From Mucor racemosus (taxonomy: Eukaryota; Mucoromycota; Mucoromycetes; Mucorales; Mucoraceae): a stretch of 64,000 bases of DNA. A model generated the notes under the pieces. It made no database searches. It was not told where the DNA came from and saw only the letters and a program-made list of their open reading frames with translations. Shown piece by piece: positions 48,463-61,952 of the stretch. Both the position numbers and the translations under genes were made by a program. The stretch's first letter is position 1. Each line of letters begins with the position of its first letter. The stretch is taken from positions 186,001 through 250,000 of the forward strand of contig JAPEHQ010000006.1 in the NCBI GenBank assembly GCA_027405735.1. The letters run 5' to 3'.

Positions 48463-49664
48463 CTATCGCCGTAAAAGTGGTGGTGGCATAAATACATTCA
48501 CCTTTTCATCCCAAGCACAAGTTGCTACTTGACCTTCTACGTATAAATTAAAATCAAGGCCTAGTACAAACTCGGTATGAGCATCATGTACATGAATTAG
48601 ATTTTGTCCGGGAGGTGCTGCTGTATCCCAAAATCTTACGCTCATATCGTAAGCAGCACTTGCTAAAATGTTGGGTCTATGTGGAGACCAACGAACTCTA
48701 CGTACAGCATATTCATGTCCCGGAAGACAAATAACCTCTCTATCAGGACGTCTTAAATCCCATACTTTAATAGTTTTATCGACAGACCCAGTTACCAACA
48801 TATGATCTTGATACTTGTTCCAGTCAAGAGATAAAATCTCATTATTATGTGCACGTAATGTTTGAATAGATCGAGGACTATTGGTATCCCAAATTTTTAC
48901 AGTTTGATCTCCTGAAGCTGAAGCAAGACGGGTAGGACTATAAGGAGACCATGCTGTACTATAAACACAGTGAGTATGTTCGGTGTATGTTTGTAGAGAT
49001 CTAGGTGATTGAGGATTCCACTATTGCATTAAATGCGTATAAGTTATCATGCTTGACCTATTTTACTGACTTTCTCACTTACAATTTTAACAGTATGATC
49101 CCATGAACCACTAGAAAACACATCTTTTGTTACTAAATTCCAATCAACTGAAAATACTTCGCGTTGATGTTCCTGCCAATTTTGAATTGGGAAATCCTAA
49201 TCAAATAACCATATAAATTCCATGATCCTGCCTCTTTGCTAGTTCAATTTTCTTACTGCTAATGTGGTATCCCACATCTTGATTGAACCATCACCACTTG
49301 AAACAATAAGTTGATTTTCATTCACTTCACTCCAGGCAACATCATATAAACCATCTTGTGTGTCATAACTATTTTTTTTTTTTTTTTTTTTTTTTTGCAG
49401 GAATTAGCACTATATCAAGCCATTTGATTAATTTTACTTACGCTCTTTCAATAGCCATATTATCTCCTTGGACGCCCATAATGAAAAGTCTACCATTACC
49501 AACTAGGCCAAAATTTGAGGAGCTTGCAACAGCAAGTTTATTTTCAAAAAACGGACTCCATTTGGTCTACATGAATTAATGAGAAACTGCACTCAGCTTT
49601 CTTTTTGCATTGATGATTTTACCGAGTAACCATTAAATCCTTCAGTACGAAATTGGGAAAACAT
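48463..49664 (-). CDS. PEX7: Peroxisomal targeting signal 2 receptor Pex7
   Basis: A WD40 propeller protein that binds PTS2 cargo in the cytosol and brings it to the peroxisome. It starts MFSQFRTEGFNGYS at 49664. Successive exons encode TKWSPFFENKLAVASSSNFG, the block YDVAWSEVNENQLIVSSGDG, then FSSGSWDHTVKIWNPQSP, LASASGDQTVKIWDTNSPRS and VTGSVDKTIKVWDLRRPD. The end is LGLDFNLYVEGQVATCAWDE followed by VNVFMPPPLLRR. The GNGRL segment and closing ATCAWDE block are Pex7-specific. There are five to six exons and about 320 residues, as usual. A T run of 24 (49372-49397) lies in an intron. Confidence 0.92.
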
Positions 49665-50130
49665 TTATTTATGTATACAAAAAAAGAGAAAAGAAAGAAG
49701 AAGTAAATAAACAAAATTAGGGTTCCTAGAATTGATGAGGGCCATGGTAATCAAGCTGACTATTCTTTTTTTTTTCACTTCAAGAATTGGGCTGACACAG
49801 AGTTTCTGCGCTACTTTAATCTTAATCGCTTATTATTGTGTGGGTATCATGAATAAGAAAATATGTTTATCATTAGTAATGTTCACTCTCTGTTTTTTTT
49901 TTTTTTTTTTGCTAAAGGATTGGAGAGATTCCACTTTTTAACATTGATGGTTTATTATGGTTTACTTGAATATAAATATGCAATTATAAGCAATAAATGG
50001 CAATCCATCAAGCTTTGAATGGTATAATAAGCACACATGCATATACGAATTTACATGTGAAGAAATTTTGATGCAACTAAGCTATTTCAACACAACCAGC
50101 TACAGAAATCCATTACACCATATCAATCAA

Positions 50131-50150
50131 TCTGTTGCCATGGCAACAGA
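50131..50150. promoter_or_regulatory. Perfect 20-bp palindrome with RFX X-box
   Basis: TCTGTTGCCATGGCAACAGA equals its own reverse complement. Its core GTTGCCATGGCAAC (50134-50147) is the ideal symmetric site for RFX-family winged-helix factors (Crt1/Rfx1 and Sak1 in yeasts). It lies about 270 bp before the ARL1 start and about 470 bp before PEX7. Confidence 0.6.
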
Positions 50151-50206
50151 TTAGCTGGACGTAAAATTGAAACCGTTCCTGAATTTGTTAAAATAAAAGC
50201 AAATCC

Positions 50207-50220
50207 GTTGCCAAGGCGAT
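50207..50220. promoter_or_regulatory. Second, imperfect X-box-like site
   Basis: GTTGCCAAGGCGAT keeps the left half-site GTTGCC and part of the right half. It is about 73 bp from the perfect palindrome, close to seven helical turns. Paired X-boxes occur in some Rfx-controlled promoters. Confidence 0.35.
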
Positions 50221-50419
50221 AAATTTCTATCAAGATATGCAAAGAAACAGAGTAAAATAATACAAAATAGAACAAATGATATAATGGCAAGAAAAAAAGA
50301 CAGCATCCAAACCCCATTTAAGGCTCCTCACGTGCATGCTTCGCATTTTTTATTGAGCAGATTCCCTAATTTTTTTCCGTTTTCTTTTTCTTTTTTTTTT
50401 GTTTAATAATTATTATATA

Positions 50420-51263
<844 letters not shown>

Positions 51264-52030
51264 TATGATTTTAATTTACATGTATTACGCACATCCACAC
51301 AGACAAACAACAATATATTTTTCAATTTTATATATACAAACATCAATTACGCAACATATATATAGCCAACTTTAAAAAAAAATTAATAATAAAACATTAT
51401 TTAGAATGTATGCAAAATAAAAATAGCTTCAATGTTTTAGCATAATTTTTTGCAATGTACCTTGGAAATTCCAGAGAAAAATGATTTTTTATTAATTTAA
51501 CAGGGAAAATTAATGGAAAATGTTCCTTTATCCCCCCTCCAATGTTAATTATCTAGAGACAGGACAGGATTTCTTTGGTTAAAACGACTATTTAACTATA
51601 CTACTAATAAATCTTGTTTTCTTGGATGTGTTTGTCTTGTATGTTTCCATCACAACCACACCCATTTATAATCTTGGATGCATTTCTCCGCCCAATCTGT
51701 GCTTGTCTAATTTTGTCGTCTCCTAGGCTGAATTCTTTGATTCTTCTCAAATAAAGATAAAAGGAGGTATTATCCAAATTATATACCTCCAGAGATAGCC
51801 CCCAATAGGCTGGTATCATAGCCTCATCCAGAGATTAAAAACCAACTTATTAACTATCAGAACAATAGCAAACAAAAGAGATAATTTGATATTAGCCGAA
51901 ATTATATTAATTTTTCAAATTCATCAAACCGGGCCAGGCAATTATTCCAAAAAGTTGGTATATATGATAGACCTAGAAGATGAAAAACTATTGTATACCT
52001 TTGTAATTTTGAGCATCTGTGTGCAGTCGA
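51264..52030. other. Intergenic region, ARL1 3' side, no confident gene
   Basis: A minus-strand frame at 51604-51819 (MIPAYWGLSLEVYN, then GRRNASKIINGCGCDGN) is open but matches no family I know. Confidence 0.4.
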
Positions 52031-52246
52031 ATGCCGTCAAAAAAACAAGGGCTACATCTGACCGACCCGAAAACCTGGGTGGGTATCACTGTATTAAGCT
52101 TTACTCCGACATTGCTTGCTTGCTTGCTTCCCATCCTGGCAACTACTGCTATATGTCGCCGGACGATTCTCCCACATCTAAAATCTCAATCCATTTGGCT
52201 GTTCTTGTCCACAACGTATTGGCTCATTTTCTTGTTTTCTTTTTAG
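52031..52246 (+). CDS. Possible small membrane protein or exon, unrecognised
   Basis: A 71-codon frame in a patch with clearly more G and C than its flanks. It starts MPSKKQGLHLTDPKTW and has two hydrophobic stretches (VGITVLSFTPTLLACLLPIL and IWLFLSTTYWLIFLFSF) separated by a basic loop (CRRTILPHLKSQ). It ends in a T-rich stretch TTTTCTTTTTAG that resembles a splice acceptor, so it may instead be a mis-framed exon or relic. No homology can be named. Confidence 0.22.
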   Translation: MPSKKQGLHLTDPKTWVGITVLSFTPTLLACLLPILATTAICRRTILPHLKSQSIWLFLSTTYWLIFLFSF

Positions 52247-52991
52247 TCATTTTAGAGCTATTTCCATGGTCTGTTTTCTTTTTCATTTAAAATAAATCTT
52301 TGCTTTTTAGAGAATGAAAATGTTGCATCGCGTATACAAGAAAACAAATCATTTAAAGTATTATTTTTTAATAAGAAAAAAACAGACAGGGGAGATGGGG
52401 GGATTAGGTATTGACTAACAGAAAAAAATATTACTACATTTTGTTAAAGAAAAATGTCATTTATGGTATATAAAGAAAAAATGATGGAAAAAAAGGAAAA
52501 AGAGAAGAAATTCAAGATAATTAGACCAAATCCCTTTAATAAAAGTTTACAGATGTTTATATGTGTGTGTATGTGTTCGTAGAGTGCCGTTTTAATTACA
52601 ACCTCTTGACAAACATCTCCTTCTTTCATTACAAAGTTTGAGTGAGTTTGGCTTTCAAGATCAAAGGCCAAATCATGCTAAATTTAACACTTCAAAAGAG
52701 AAAATCAGATCTACAATTTAAACAATAAATAATCTTCAAGAAGCATGTCCTTTATTGTATACCTCAACGGACACATTACTCCTGATTCTTTTTAAAATGT
52801 TGAAATGTCAATGCTTAAAAAGGAAAGTAATACATTTCTCTAAAATTCTATGATATTCTATTTGAACCAGGTAAATAAAGTTTAGCTAAGGGTTTCAGTT
52901 GAAAAAAAAACATTTATTAATAAAAAAAAATATTGAATGATTAAAAAAAGATACGTTTCTTTTATCAAATTCTTAAATAACACAATTGAAA
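52247..52991. other. Intergenic region, no gene seen
   Basis: Contains the upstream flank of the aldo-keto reductase gene, ending in A-rich leader sequence. Nothing else recognisable. Confidence 0.5.
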
Positions 52992-54154
52992 ATGACTCAA
53001 GAATACCTCACTTTAAATCGAACCAATGACAAAATGCCAATCATCGGTTATGGTTGTTGGAAAGTAGAAGAGAATACCGAGGAAGTGATTTATACCGCTA
53101 TCAAAAATGGCTATCGTCTTATTGATGGGGCTTCCGTTTATGGTAACGAGGTTGGCGTTGGTCGTGGTATAAACAAGGCTATCAAGGATGGTATCGTGAA
53201 ACGTCAAGATCTATTTGGTATGTATTAATATGCAATGAATATCATTCATATTTATTATTAACTGCATGCATCATGTTTTAAAAAAAGTTGTTTCCAAATT
53301 ATGGAATAACTACCATAACAAATCTCATGTTAAAGCTGCTATTGATAGAAGTCTTAAAGACATGGAATTGGATTACGTTGATCTTTATATTATTCACTGT
53401 AAGAGTTTATTTAATTAAAAAAAAAAAGGAAGATTAGGCTTGTATTACAAAGATATCTAAAAGTATTTGTTAGTCCCTGTTCCTCTTAAATACGTTGATC
53501 CTGCTGTTGAGTATCCCGGTCCATGGTTCATTGATGGCAAGGTACAGCTAGAAAAGTCTCCTATGCATGAACTTTGGGCAGAAATGGAGAAGCTTGTTGA
53601 TGCTGGTTTAACTCGTAACATTGGTATTTCCAATTTTAATACTCAGCTTATTATGGATTTATTGACTTATGCCAAGTACAAACCTGCTACTTTGCAAAGT
53701 AAGTTTTATATACACTGAAAGCACTCCTCCTTTTTTAACATGAGTAAAACTCTATATAGTCGAGCTTCACCCTTATTTGCAACAGACACCTCTTGTAAAA
53801 TGGGTTCAAGAACAAGACATTCAAGTCACTGCTTATTCATCATTTGGTCCCAGTTCTTACACTGTCTTTTCCGAATCTGCAAAGACTGCAACTCCATTGT
53901 TGGACCACGATGTGATTAAATCGATTGCTTCCAAGCACAAAAAAACTGCTGCTCAAATTCTTTTGCGCTGGAGTATTGAAAGAAATATCGCTGTACTCCC
54001 CAAAAGTATGAGCGAAGAACGTATTAAGTCAAACTTGGATGTTTTCTCATTTAAATTAGATGCCAAGGATCACGAAGAAATCAAGAAACTTGATGAAAAC
54101 CTTCGTTTCAATTCTCTCTTTGCCTACAATATTAACATTCCTCTCTTCAATTAA
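52992..54154 (+). CDS. Aldo-keto reductase (aldose/xylose reductase type)
   Basis: A 318-residue NAD(P)H-dependent reductase for aldehydes or sugars, in four exons (52992-53217, 53288-53398, 53474-53698, 53760-54154). It begins [20 protein letters not shown]. The catalytic tetrad is present: Asp and Tyr in [11 protein letters not shown], Lys in [10 protein letters not shown] and His in [18 protein letters not shown]. Further blocks are [16 protein letters not shown], the substrate-loop [14 protein letters not shown] segment and the cofactor-phosphate motif [29 protein letters not shown] after the FPVPLKYV block resembles yeast xylose reductases. Codon use is C-rich at third positions relative to neighbours, suggesting good expression. 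The exact sugar cannot be read from the sequence. Confidence 0.9.
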
Positions 54155-55719
54155 AAATAAATTGCTGTAAGTTGTGTAACAAACATGATTACACAAAGTT
54201 GCGCTGGTAGAATGATGAAAGAATTTTCTTAGATTGTACTTTTTAGTCGGTGATTTTACGAATATGCTACTAACGAGGTTTCACGAGGGCTTTTTATTTT
54301 CATTGCTATGGTTGAAAGTTATATACCATTTACAAAAACAATCATCGAAAGATTACTACTAGTATGCAAATTTTTGCTTGATATTAAAAAAAACAAAAAA
54401 AAAAAACAAAAAAAAACTGCAAATTTGATGCGCATCAAAAAAGTAAATCATCGTAAAGCAAAACAAAAAATATCCAAATATAGAGTAATCTTTTTAAAAT
54501 ACTTTTATTATTGTTTCTGAGAAATTGGCTTAAAATTTGACCCGGAAAAAAACCCTTGAATGGGGTAACTCCCAACATATTTCATAGATTTTTATGATTT
54601 GAAACTCTTTAGCTCCAAAATTTAAATGATTCTAGTGATCTTTGGTAACCAAGAGACATAAAATGCTCATCCGAACAATTAGATCAATATTATATTTTAC
54701 GTTTCTTGGAGAAACGTGCAGCGAAATGTCGTTGTTTCACCAAATACCATATAAATCAGCACTTTAAATGGCGCTTTTCTATGTTAATAAGCATTTCCTG
54801 ATCCTCAGAAGCATACCAAATAATTTCTCTCGTCAAATAAATACATTCTAATGTATTTTCTCAATTTTTTCAGTTCATTGTTTTTTCATCAATTTAGCCT
54901 TATGGATGTACATCCAAAATCGTATTTTCTGAAAAAATTTAATTTTGACCTCGAAATTGAGATATTTTACTATGATAAATATTAATACCAAATGACTACA
55001 AAACCTCACTCCATCAATTGAAAATCTTTATTTTGGATATTCTTGATGAAATTTTGGAATTCTTGTGAAAAAACCGTATTTTTGAATATTACATTTTTCT
55101 CAAGAAATTGAGAGAGAAAAATATTCAATTTTAGCACCATTGGATAGCCAATTCAAACCACTATATATGTTTATTATTTGACTAGTTGCAATTAAATAAG
55201 ATTTTAAAAAGATATTGATGAAAAACTCCAAAGATTTTTCTAAATCAACATTTTTTGATGATTTTGGAACCTGGGGTCATCAAATGCATTTTCAAATCCC
55301 GCTTGACTCTGAATCAAATTTCCAGTAAATTTGTGATTTTTAAAGAGTTTATTCAAGCAATGAATGCATTTTAGATTAAATTTGGAGATGCAGGTTTGCT
55401 AATAGACATTCGAAACTAGCTTGAACGGTTTTTTTTTGGCATTAATATCATAAATACATATGTTTTTGGCTAAATAATGAGAACATATGCAACATTATAT
55501 TGTCAAGCTAAATAAAGCAGCTCTTTTGTCAATCTCAAATAATTATGTCTCTGTAAAACTAAAATTAAGTTATAGTTTAATTAATGCGTAATTATTTGAG
55601 TCGATACATCAATTTGATTGTTTTTTTATATACAAATATTTGTTAGCTTTATTAATTATAATTTATGTAGAAAATCAAATGGGATGAATGAATGAAGAAT
55701 AAAAGAATAATTAAAAAAA
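54155..55719. other. AT-rich intergenic region with old repeat-like text
   Basis: No gene. 54880-55150 contains phrases such as AAAATCGTATTTTCTGAAAA and CTCGAAATTGAGATATTTTA that recall wording in other non-coding blocks (32.7, 43.0 kb). This might be an old, eroded repeat family. Confidence 0.35.
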
Positions 55720-57458
55720 TTAGCGGTTTTCAGAAGTCTCAACTTGAAGGATTAATTCACGAGGGGCATCGAAACGAGGCATAACAACTTCAAGGAAATG
55801 AATCTTCTTGGGTTGTTCGGTAACGAGCTTCATGGCAGCCTCAAATTCAGAACGAGTGGTGACCTTAGCCTCGACACCAACTGGAGCAGGAGAGACATCA
55901 TCCAAATTACGTTGAAGATGAGCACCGAAGTAATCGAGGGTCTTGGCATATTGCCACATTTGGAAGTTGTTATAAGCACGATGAGGACCATGGATGAGCT
56001 TCTCAATAAGATAACCATCATTGTTCAAAAGGAAAATAACGGGAGTAAGACCTTGATGGAGGAAGACTGAGACTTCTTGAACTGTCAATTGGAACGATCC
56101 ATCGCCACAAAACAAATACACCTGTCTACTCTTATCTGCAATAGCGGCACCGACAGCAGCACCGACAGAGAAACCGATAGAACCCCAAAGTACTTGAGAA
56201 ATGAAGAAAGCATTCTTGGGAGCTCTCAAATTGAACGAAGCAAACTCAGCAGTACCAGTTTCAGAAACAATGATAGCATTATCATCCATGTACTCGGGAA
56301 CCTTATTCCAGAGATAATTGTGAGTAATTTCAGTACCTTGTTCAATAGGAGCAGGATAAGAACGAGGACCAAGCTCAAAGTGACGAGCAGTAGAAGGTAG
56401 AGATTCGGTCAAAAGAGGAAGGAATTCAACCATACTGACTTTGTCATAATCAGCATAAAATACATTTGTGGCAAAAGAATGAAGAGAAATAGTCTTTCCA
56501 CGATCCAGACCATAAGTGAAACCACCAGTATTGAAATCAGATTTGATGGAACCGAGTTCAATGATCAAATCAGCCTTTTCAACTTCTCTTGCAATACCTT
56601 CAATGGTAATACTACCGGCATAACAACCACGATAGTTTGCATACTCTTCAGGGACGATACCTTTACCCATAGGAGCAACATATGTGGGGAAACCTGAACG
56701 CTTGATGAATGCAGCAGCTTCCTTTTGAAGATTATGACGTTGGATACAAGCATCAACAATGACAATAGGATGTTGAGCCTTACTAATAGCTTCCAATACA
56801 ACCTTGAGAGCAACTTCTTGAGTCTTTGCAGGATTCTTGGGAAGAGTGAGATTAATAGGTCTGATCTCGGGAAGACTAACTTCATAGTTGATCAAATCAA
56901 TAGGAATACCAATGTAACCAGGACGCTTTTTGATGAGAGCTTCTTTGATTACACGATCAATTTCCTTGATGGCAGTATCACGAGTTAAATGAGTAGAAGC
57001 ACCACTAATCTTTGCAAACATGTCAACAAAGACTTGGAAGTTACCATTACCAAGGGAATGATGAAGGATAGCACCTTCAGCTTGAGATTTAGTGTTTGGA
57101 GTACCAACAATGTGAATAACAGGAAGCATTTCAGAGTAAGAACCAGCAACACCTGCTGCAGCAGAAAGTTCACCAACACCAAAAGTAGTGACAAGAGCAG
57201 CAGTACCTCTGATACGGGCATAACCGTCAGCAGCATATGATGCATTCAATTCGTTGGCATTGTTACCCCAAAGAAGTTCCTTGTCATCTTCAATCATATC
57301 CAAGAAAGGCTATTATTTACACATGTTAGATGTGATTATAATCTAATTAACACTCATCAACTTACCATGTTATAATCACCGGGAACACCAAATACGGTAT
57401 CAATACCAACCTCCTTGAGACGCTTAATGAGGTAATCACCGATTTTGATAGAAACCAT
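55720..57458 (-). CDS. PDC1: Pyruvate decarboxylase
   Basis: A 560-residue thiamine-diphosphate enzyme that turns pyruvate into acetaldehyde and CO2 for ethanol fermentation in the cytosol. Two exons (57366-57458 and 55720-57309) join in phase 0. It starts MVSIKIGDYLIKRLKEVGID. The TPP-activating glutamate lies in NANELNASYAADGYAR, the catalytic His pair in ILHHSLGNG, and the TPP/Mg motif is GDGSFQLTVQEVS followed by NNDGYLIEKLIHG. Length is standard. Codon use is clearly biased toward C-ending codons, typical of a very highly expressed glycolytic-type gene. A minus-strand leader with a T run follows upstream. Indole-pyruvate decarboxylase is an alternative but less likely for this codon bias. 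Confidence 0.95.
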
Positions 57459-59504
57459 TTTGTTAAATATTAATTTTGTTTGTAAAAAACTAAAGAAAAG
57501 AAAATAGGAATCAAGTTGATCGAGCTTAGAAATCATTTTTATATCATTGTTTCTGTTTGTAAACCCCTTGTTAAACAAGTTCAATGAATATCTTACTCGC
57601 TCGTACAAAAAGTTATTTGTTGATTCAGATTTTTTTTTTTTTTTTTTTTTTTATCTTTTAAGCAAATAAATTGCAATGATCTACGCCTTTTAATGTAAAA
57701 ATACCCTCGGAATACTATATAATCAGATCTCATCAGATATGGCGCTTTTTATTTGTGTATCAAAACAGACCATTATTGTTGTACCCTGTGAGAAAGATAA
57801 AATATCAATGCATATTCCAGTGCACTTTTTGATATTGATGTACGGTTTTTTTTTCTTTCTGATTCATGGATTTGTTACTTGATTCATAGACTACGTTTCA
57901 CATTAGATTTGAATTCTGCATGAATTTATCTCCAAGATTTGGATCTGAGAGAGTCTGTTTATCTGATTTCTCAAGTGCCATGTCCGAGGAAAAGCCTCGT
58001 TTTGGTAATTTTATCTCATATATGAAATATAATCATCATATTTAAATCATTCGATTTTAAAACTGATCTTTATTGATATATTAACAAGCAATATGCCGAT
58101 AAAATGTACTGCAACTTTAAAAATTACAAGCCTCGATGTTGCACGGTTTGTGTACATAAACAATTACCATGCTCTCCTTGATCGGATAATTTACGTAAAG
58201 ATGAAGAAACAGGATGACCGAGATTACTGATGTTTCGCCTCGAAGTGTTTGTGTGCATTTGTAATTTAACTCGCATTTAAAGTATTTTTTTATCAAAGTT
58301 TATAAGAGTATAAGCCATAGTACAAACCTAAAATGTATCTTTTATGTCAACAAAGATCTTTTGGTCTCGATTCTGTAATCTAGACTCTTTAAAATAGCAT
58401 TTACTGCAATCTATTGTTAAATAGTTTCCATAATACGTATAAACACCTTTAACACCTCAAATCAAAGATTTCTCAAATCATACACAGCTTTTTACACAAA
58501 CGGTATTTCTCCTGGAATATCTTGTATCGTTTGAGTTACTCCAAAAAAAATTTTACTCTGTAGTTCACTCGCTAAAGAGTGCCTCTGTATGATAGCAAAA
58601 CTATAGTATAACCATTCAAGAAAGCAAAATTTTGAAGCTTCTCTAATTACAATTAATTACAAGGCAATTTCTGACTAATTTTCAATTTCAAAGAATTTAC
58701 TTTATAAAAAAATACAATATGCCCAGCAAAATTGATACATCCTATATGAAACACTAGCACATCGTCTACATTTGAGTGTTTTTTAAGAGAAAAAATTATT
58801 AGAATATAAACAGTGTCTCTAATCAAGCTATCTATATCTTTATCATAGAAAAATATATATGATATTTTTCAATGAAACGAGGATCTCGAAATGTTACTTG
58901 AAATTTAGAAATTGAAAGCTTATTCTATTAGATGAGTGTAAAAAAATACATATTAATTGAAGTTATTCTGTCGATGTTTGCTTATTGCGAGGATACTAAA
59001 ATGATTTTTCATCAATGACGTTATAGTAGATGCACGACTCATAAAATCTATTGTTTATTTATTTGATGCTTTTGAAATAATCATACTTTTTATAGCGCAA
59101 TACAGAAACCATTCACGACGACTCAAACTGAAAAATCAAGTTTATAACCAATGTAATGAGCCAAATGCTTTGCGCTTTATTTATGCTTATCCTTTCTCTC
59201 TTAACTTTTAGTTTATTCATTAAAAAATGTATATCTGGCTTACGCTAGCCCCATATCTTCATTCAAGGATTATCAATTTATATAATATATAACAAGAGTA
59301 CCTATACGCATATTGCCCCTTGTTTTAAATACAAATTAAAGATTATTGCGGATATAAATATATAGGCCCTCATAATGGCATTGATATAGTTAAAGGCTCA
59401 TTGACTTTCTGTAATGTTTTGAATAATAATAATACATCTTGGGAAATATTACACTTCACAAGTTAAAATAAATTTCGATAATTTTTTCGTATAGATATAC
59501 GATA
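57459..59504. other. PDC promoter and AT-rich intergenic region
   Basis: The first 200 bp hold the PDC leader, including a poly-T/A tract (57629-57652). The remainder shows no gene on either strand. Confidence 0.45.
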
Positions 59505-60765
59505 CCCACTTGAATAAAATTGAATTTTTCGAAATACTAAATTCCAAAGTTTATAACCATCACAATTGGAGCGTGCCCTTTTTGCTGTAACCAGCCCCAT
59601 ACTAAACACTTTTCAGGCTATATTTTAGATATTGCTAAATAAATACGAATTGACTGGATTGTGCTACCTGTTCCCAAATTTATTTTATATCCCACGAAAG
59701 ACTCAAAAAACAGGTAAAATCCAGTGCTTTTTCCTTAAAAACTGGGTCCGATTTTTCATCCCTGCTCTATTTTTTTCCCATTAAATAACACGAAGAAAAA
59801 AATATATGTCAATGTACCTGAGATGTTCAAGTTTAATCCAAAAACACGTATCCAGAAATATGCTATATGTAGCAGTTCATACAATTTTTCTAGTACTAAT
59901 GTTTCAGATTTTTACGCGTATTTCACTACTAAAAATGAAAAACTTTGGGCCTTCATATCTCTACAAAACATTAAGCAATACTCACACTTTTTAGTAATAA
60001 AACTTACTTGCTTTGAAGTGTTATATAATATATTTGAGTATAAAAAAATTCTGAGTACTTTTTTTTTTTTTTTTTTTTCAATTTTTTGGTATTTTTGAAG
60101 TAGATTTCGAAATATTCGTTAAACTGAGCAGCAGTTTTTTTATATTCATGTCATCAACCTTGTTGAGCTCTCTTGGATCTAATTTAGTTTTTTTCAAAAT
60201 ATTGATTTTTCATGGAGATATCCTCAAAAATGTGTGTGAAGAGATTCCTGCGCTTCTACCTCCCAATTTTCCCTTGTATAGCCTCATCCCAAATTCTGAA
60301 TTTGAAAAAAAAATTCACAAAAATTGTGATTTCTCTACGAAAAATGCAGTTAGAAGGTGTAGCAATGGCTCGATCGATAGATAATTTTGTTTCCCATAAT
60401 TCCCATTAATTATTTTTAAAACATGTTTATAAAAAGTGATGTGTATATTCAAAAAACCTTCAAAATTTCAATGGCATTTTGTGCAGAATTTAATGTGAAA
60501 CATTTGTTTGAATTCTGTTTTTCTGGACGCAGAATTCAAAATTGTACAAAAACCATTTAATCGACTATTTCAACTTACTTTGCAGTTCAGGAGCCATTAA
60601 GCAATTTTGTTTTTTTGATCATTTTCTAGTCGATTTGTCATCAGATCAATTTTGAAACCCAGTTACGATAGGGTTAAGCTGTGATATGAACTACTACTTT
60701 GATTATCTCGACGAAAATCAATATCTTTCGCTGAAGCAGAAAATACAGAGTAGCTTTTATAGCAT
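59505..60765 (+). repeat. Dispersed repeat family A, copy 3
   Basis: Collinear with copies 1 and 2. The left end TTGGAGCGTGCCC to CCCCATACTAAACACTTTTC, the core CTAATGTTTCAGATTTTTAC, AATGGCTCGATCGATAGATA and the right end GAAAATACAGAGTAGCTTTT are all present. Confidence 0.75.
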
Positions 60766-60800
60766 AGCTTGTATAGCATAGCTTGTATAGCATATAAATG
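60759..60800. repeat. Short 14-bp tandem repeat at right edge of family A copy 3
   Basis: TATAGCATAGCTTG occurs twice in direct succession and a third partial unit follows (TATAGCATATAAA). Confidence 0.7.
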
Positions 60801-61952
60801 TGAATCTAATGAAGGAGTCAAAAATAAGAAATAATGCGAAAATATTCCATAAAACTAGTTAAACCAGCTGTTATTATTATTATTTAGGATGCTGGGCAAA
60901 ATATATATTAAAAAATTAGAGGCCTTGCAGTTTTTGACATATATAATGCGACAAGGGCAATTCTCGAGTTTATACGAATGTTAAATAATGATGGCATTCA
61001 GAGATATATGACGATGACATTCTTGTTACATATAGTCTTCTAGACTGTGGTGCCTTTTTGGATTCAATTGTGCATAATAAAACGTGCGTTTAATTCCTTA
61101 TGAAAATCAATTACATTCGGTTATACCTGTATCTAATTGTATGGTAATTAAAATCGCAATAATAATCATGGTCGAGACCGTTCATCCATTACTAAACAAA
61201 CCAAAAACCGAGTCTAAACCTATCATTATATTTGACATCGTTCGAAAAACATAAATATACGATAAATATATGATTCAGAATTTGGTAGCTATTCAGATAT
61301 GCGGTATCTTGAATTCTTTATATTATATAAATGCAATTTAAAAACATGAGTATATACCCTATGACTTTTGCTGTGGATTTCTGCTATACTTCCATTATTT
61401 TTATATTGAGGTTACACTTTTCTCAATCATTTTGTAACAATTCGTATTTCGACGATAGTCTGGCAAACTAGTGTAGTCTCAAGAAACCAACTATTTGCTC
61501 ATGTCAATATATCAATCTAGTTTAGGTATCATATGCTGCATCTGAGTATCGAATTTGCTATAGAGTATATCTTGCATTCAAGATTTTCTTAAATATATGT
61601 TTGTAGGTCTGCCAAGCTGGTGTAATCAACCGATGAATTTGCATTGCATTGAAAATGATTAAGGATATCTTATAGTATTTTTAGTTTACATTTTTTACAG
61701 CAAAACAAAAATGCATGCATGTACTGCTATATTTTTTCCTTGAGAAATCTATATTCTCTAAGATTTGCTATTATTAAATATCTATGCACCAAATCTTTAC
61801 AAGCTACACAATGTATGCACTATTTTCATTGCTCCCTAATTACAAAAATTACAATTTCATGGTATATATATATATATAATTTTATTGCTTCCTTTTCAAT
61901 AATCCAAGGTATTATACCTTCATGGTTAAATGTATTGAATTCATATATAAAT
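60801..61952. other. Intergenic region, no gene seen
   Basis: AT-rich, including a TATATA run at 61864-61878 that belongs to the TSC13 3' flank. Nothing else recognisable. Confidence 0.5.

Larger units (their letters stand above)
49665..50419. other. Divergent intergenic region between PEX7 and ARL1
   Basis: Contains T runs and two X-box-like sites (separate entries). No gene was seen; the minus-strand frame over the palindrome is not protein-like. Confidence 0.5.

Noticed and set aside
50123..50317. A 64-codon minus-strand frame over the palindrome
   Set aside because: Low-complexity hydrophobic sequence with no homology; the palindrome better fits a regulatory site.
56077..57240. Several plus-strand and shifted minus-strand frames inside PDC
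   Set aside because: They are shadows created by the strong codon bias of pyruvate decarboxylase; none resembles a protein family.
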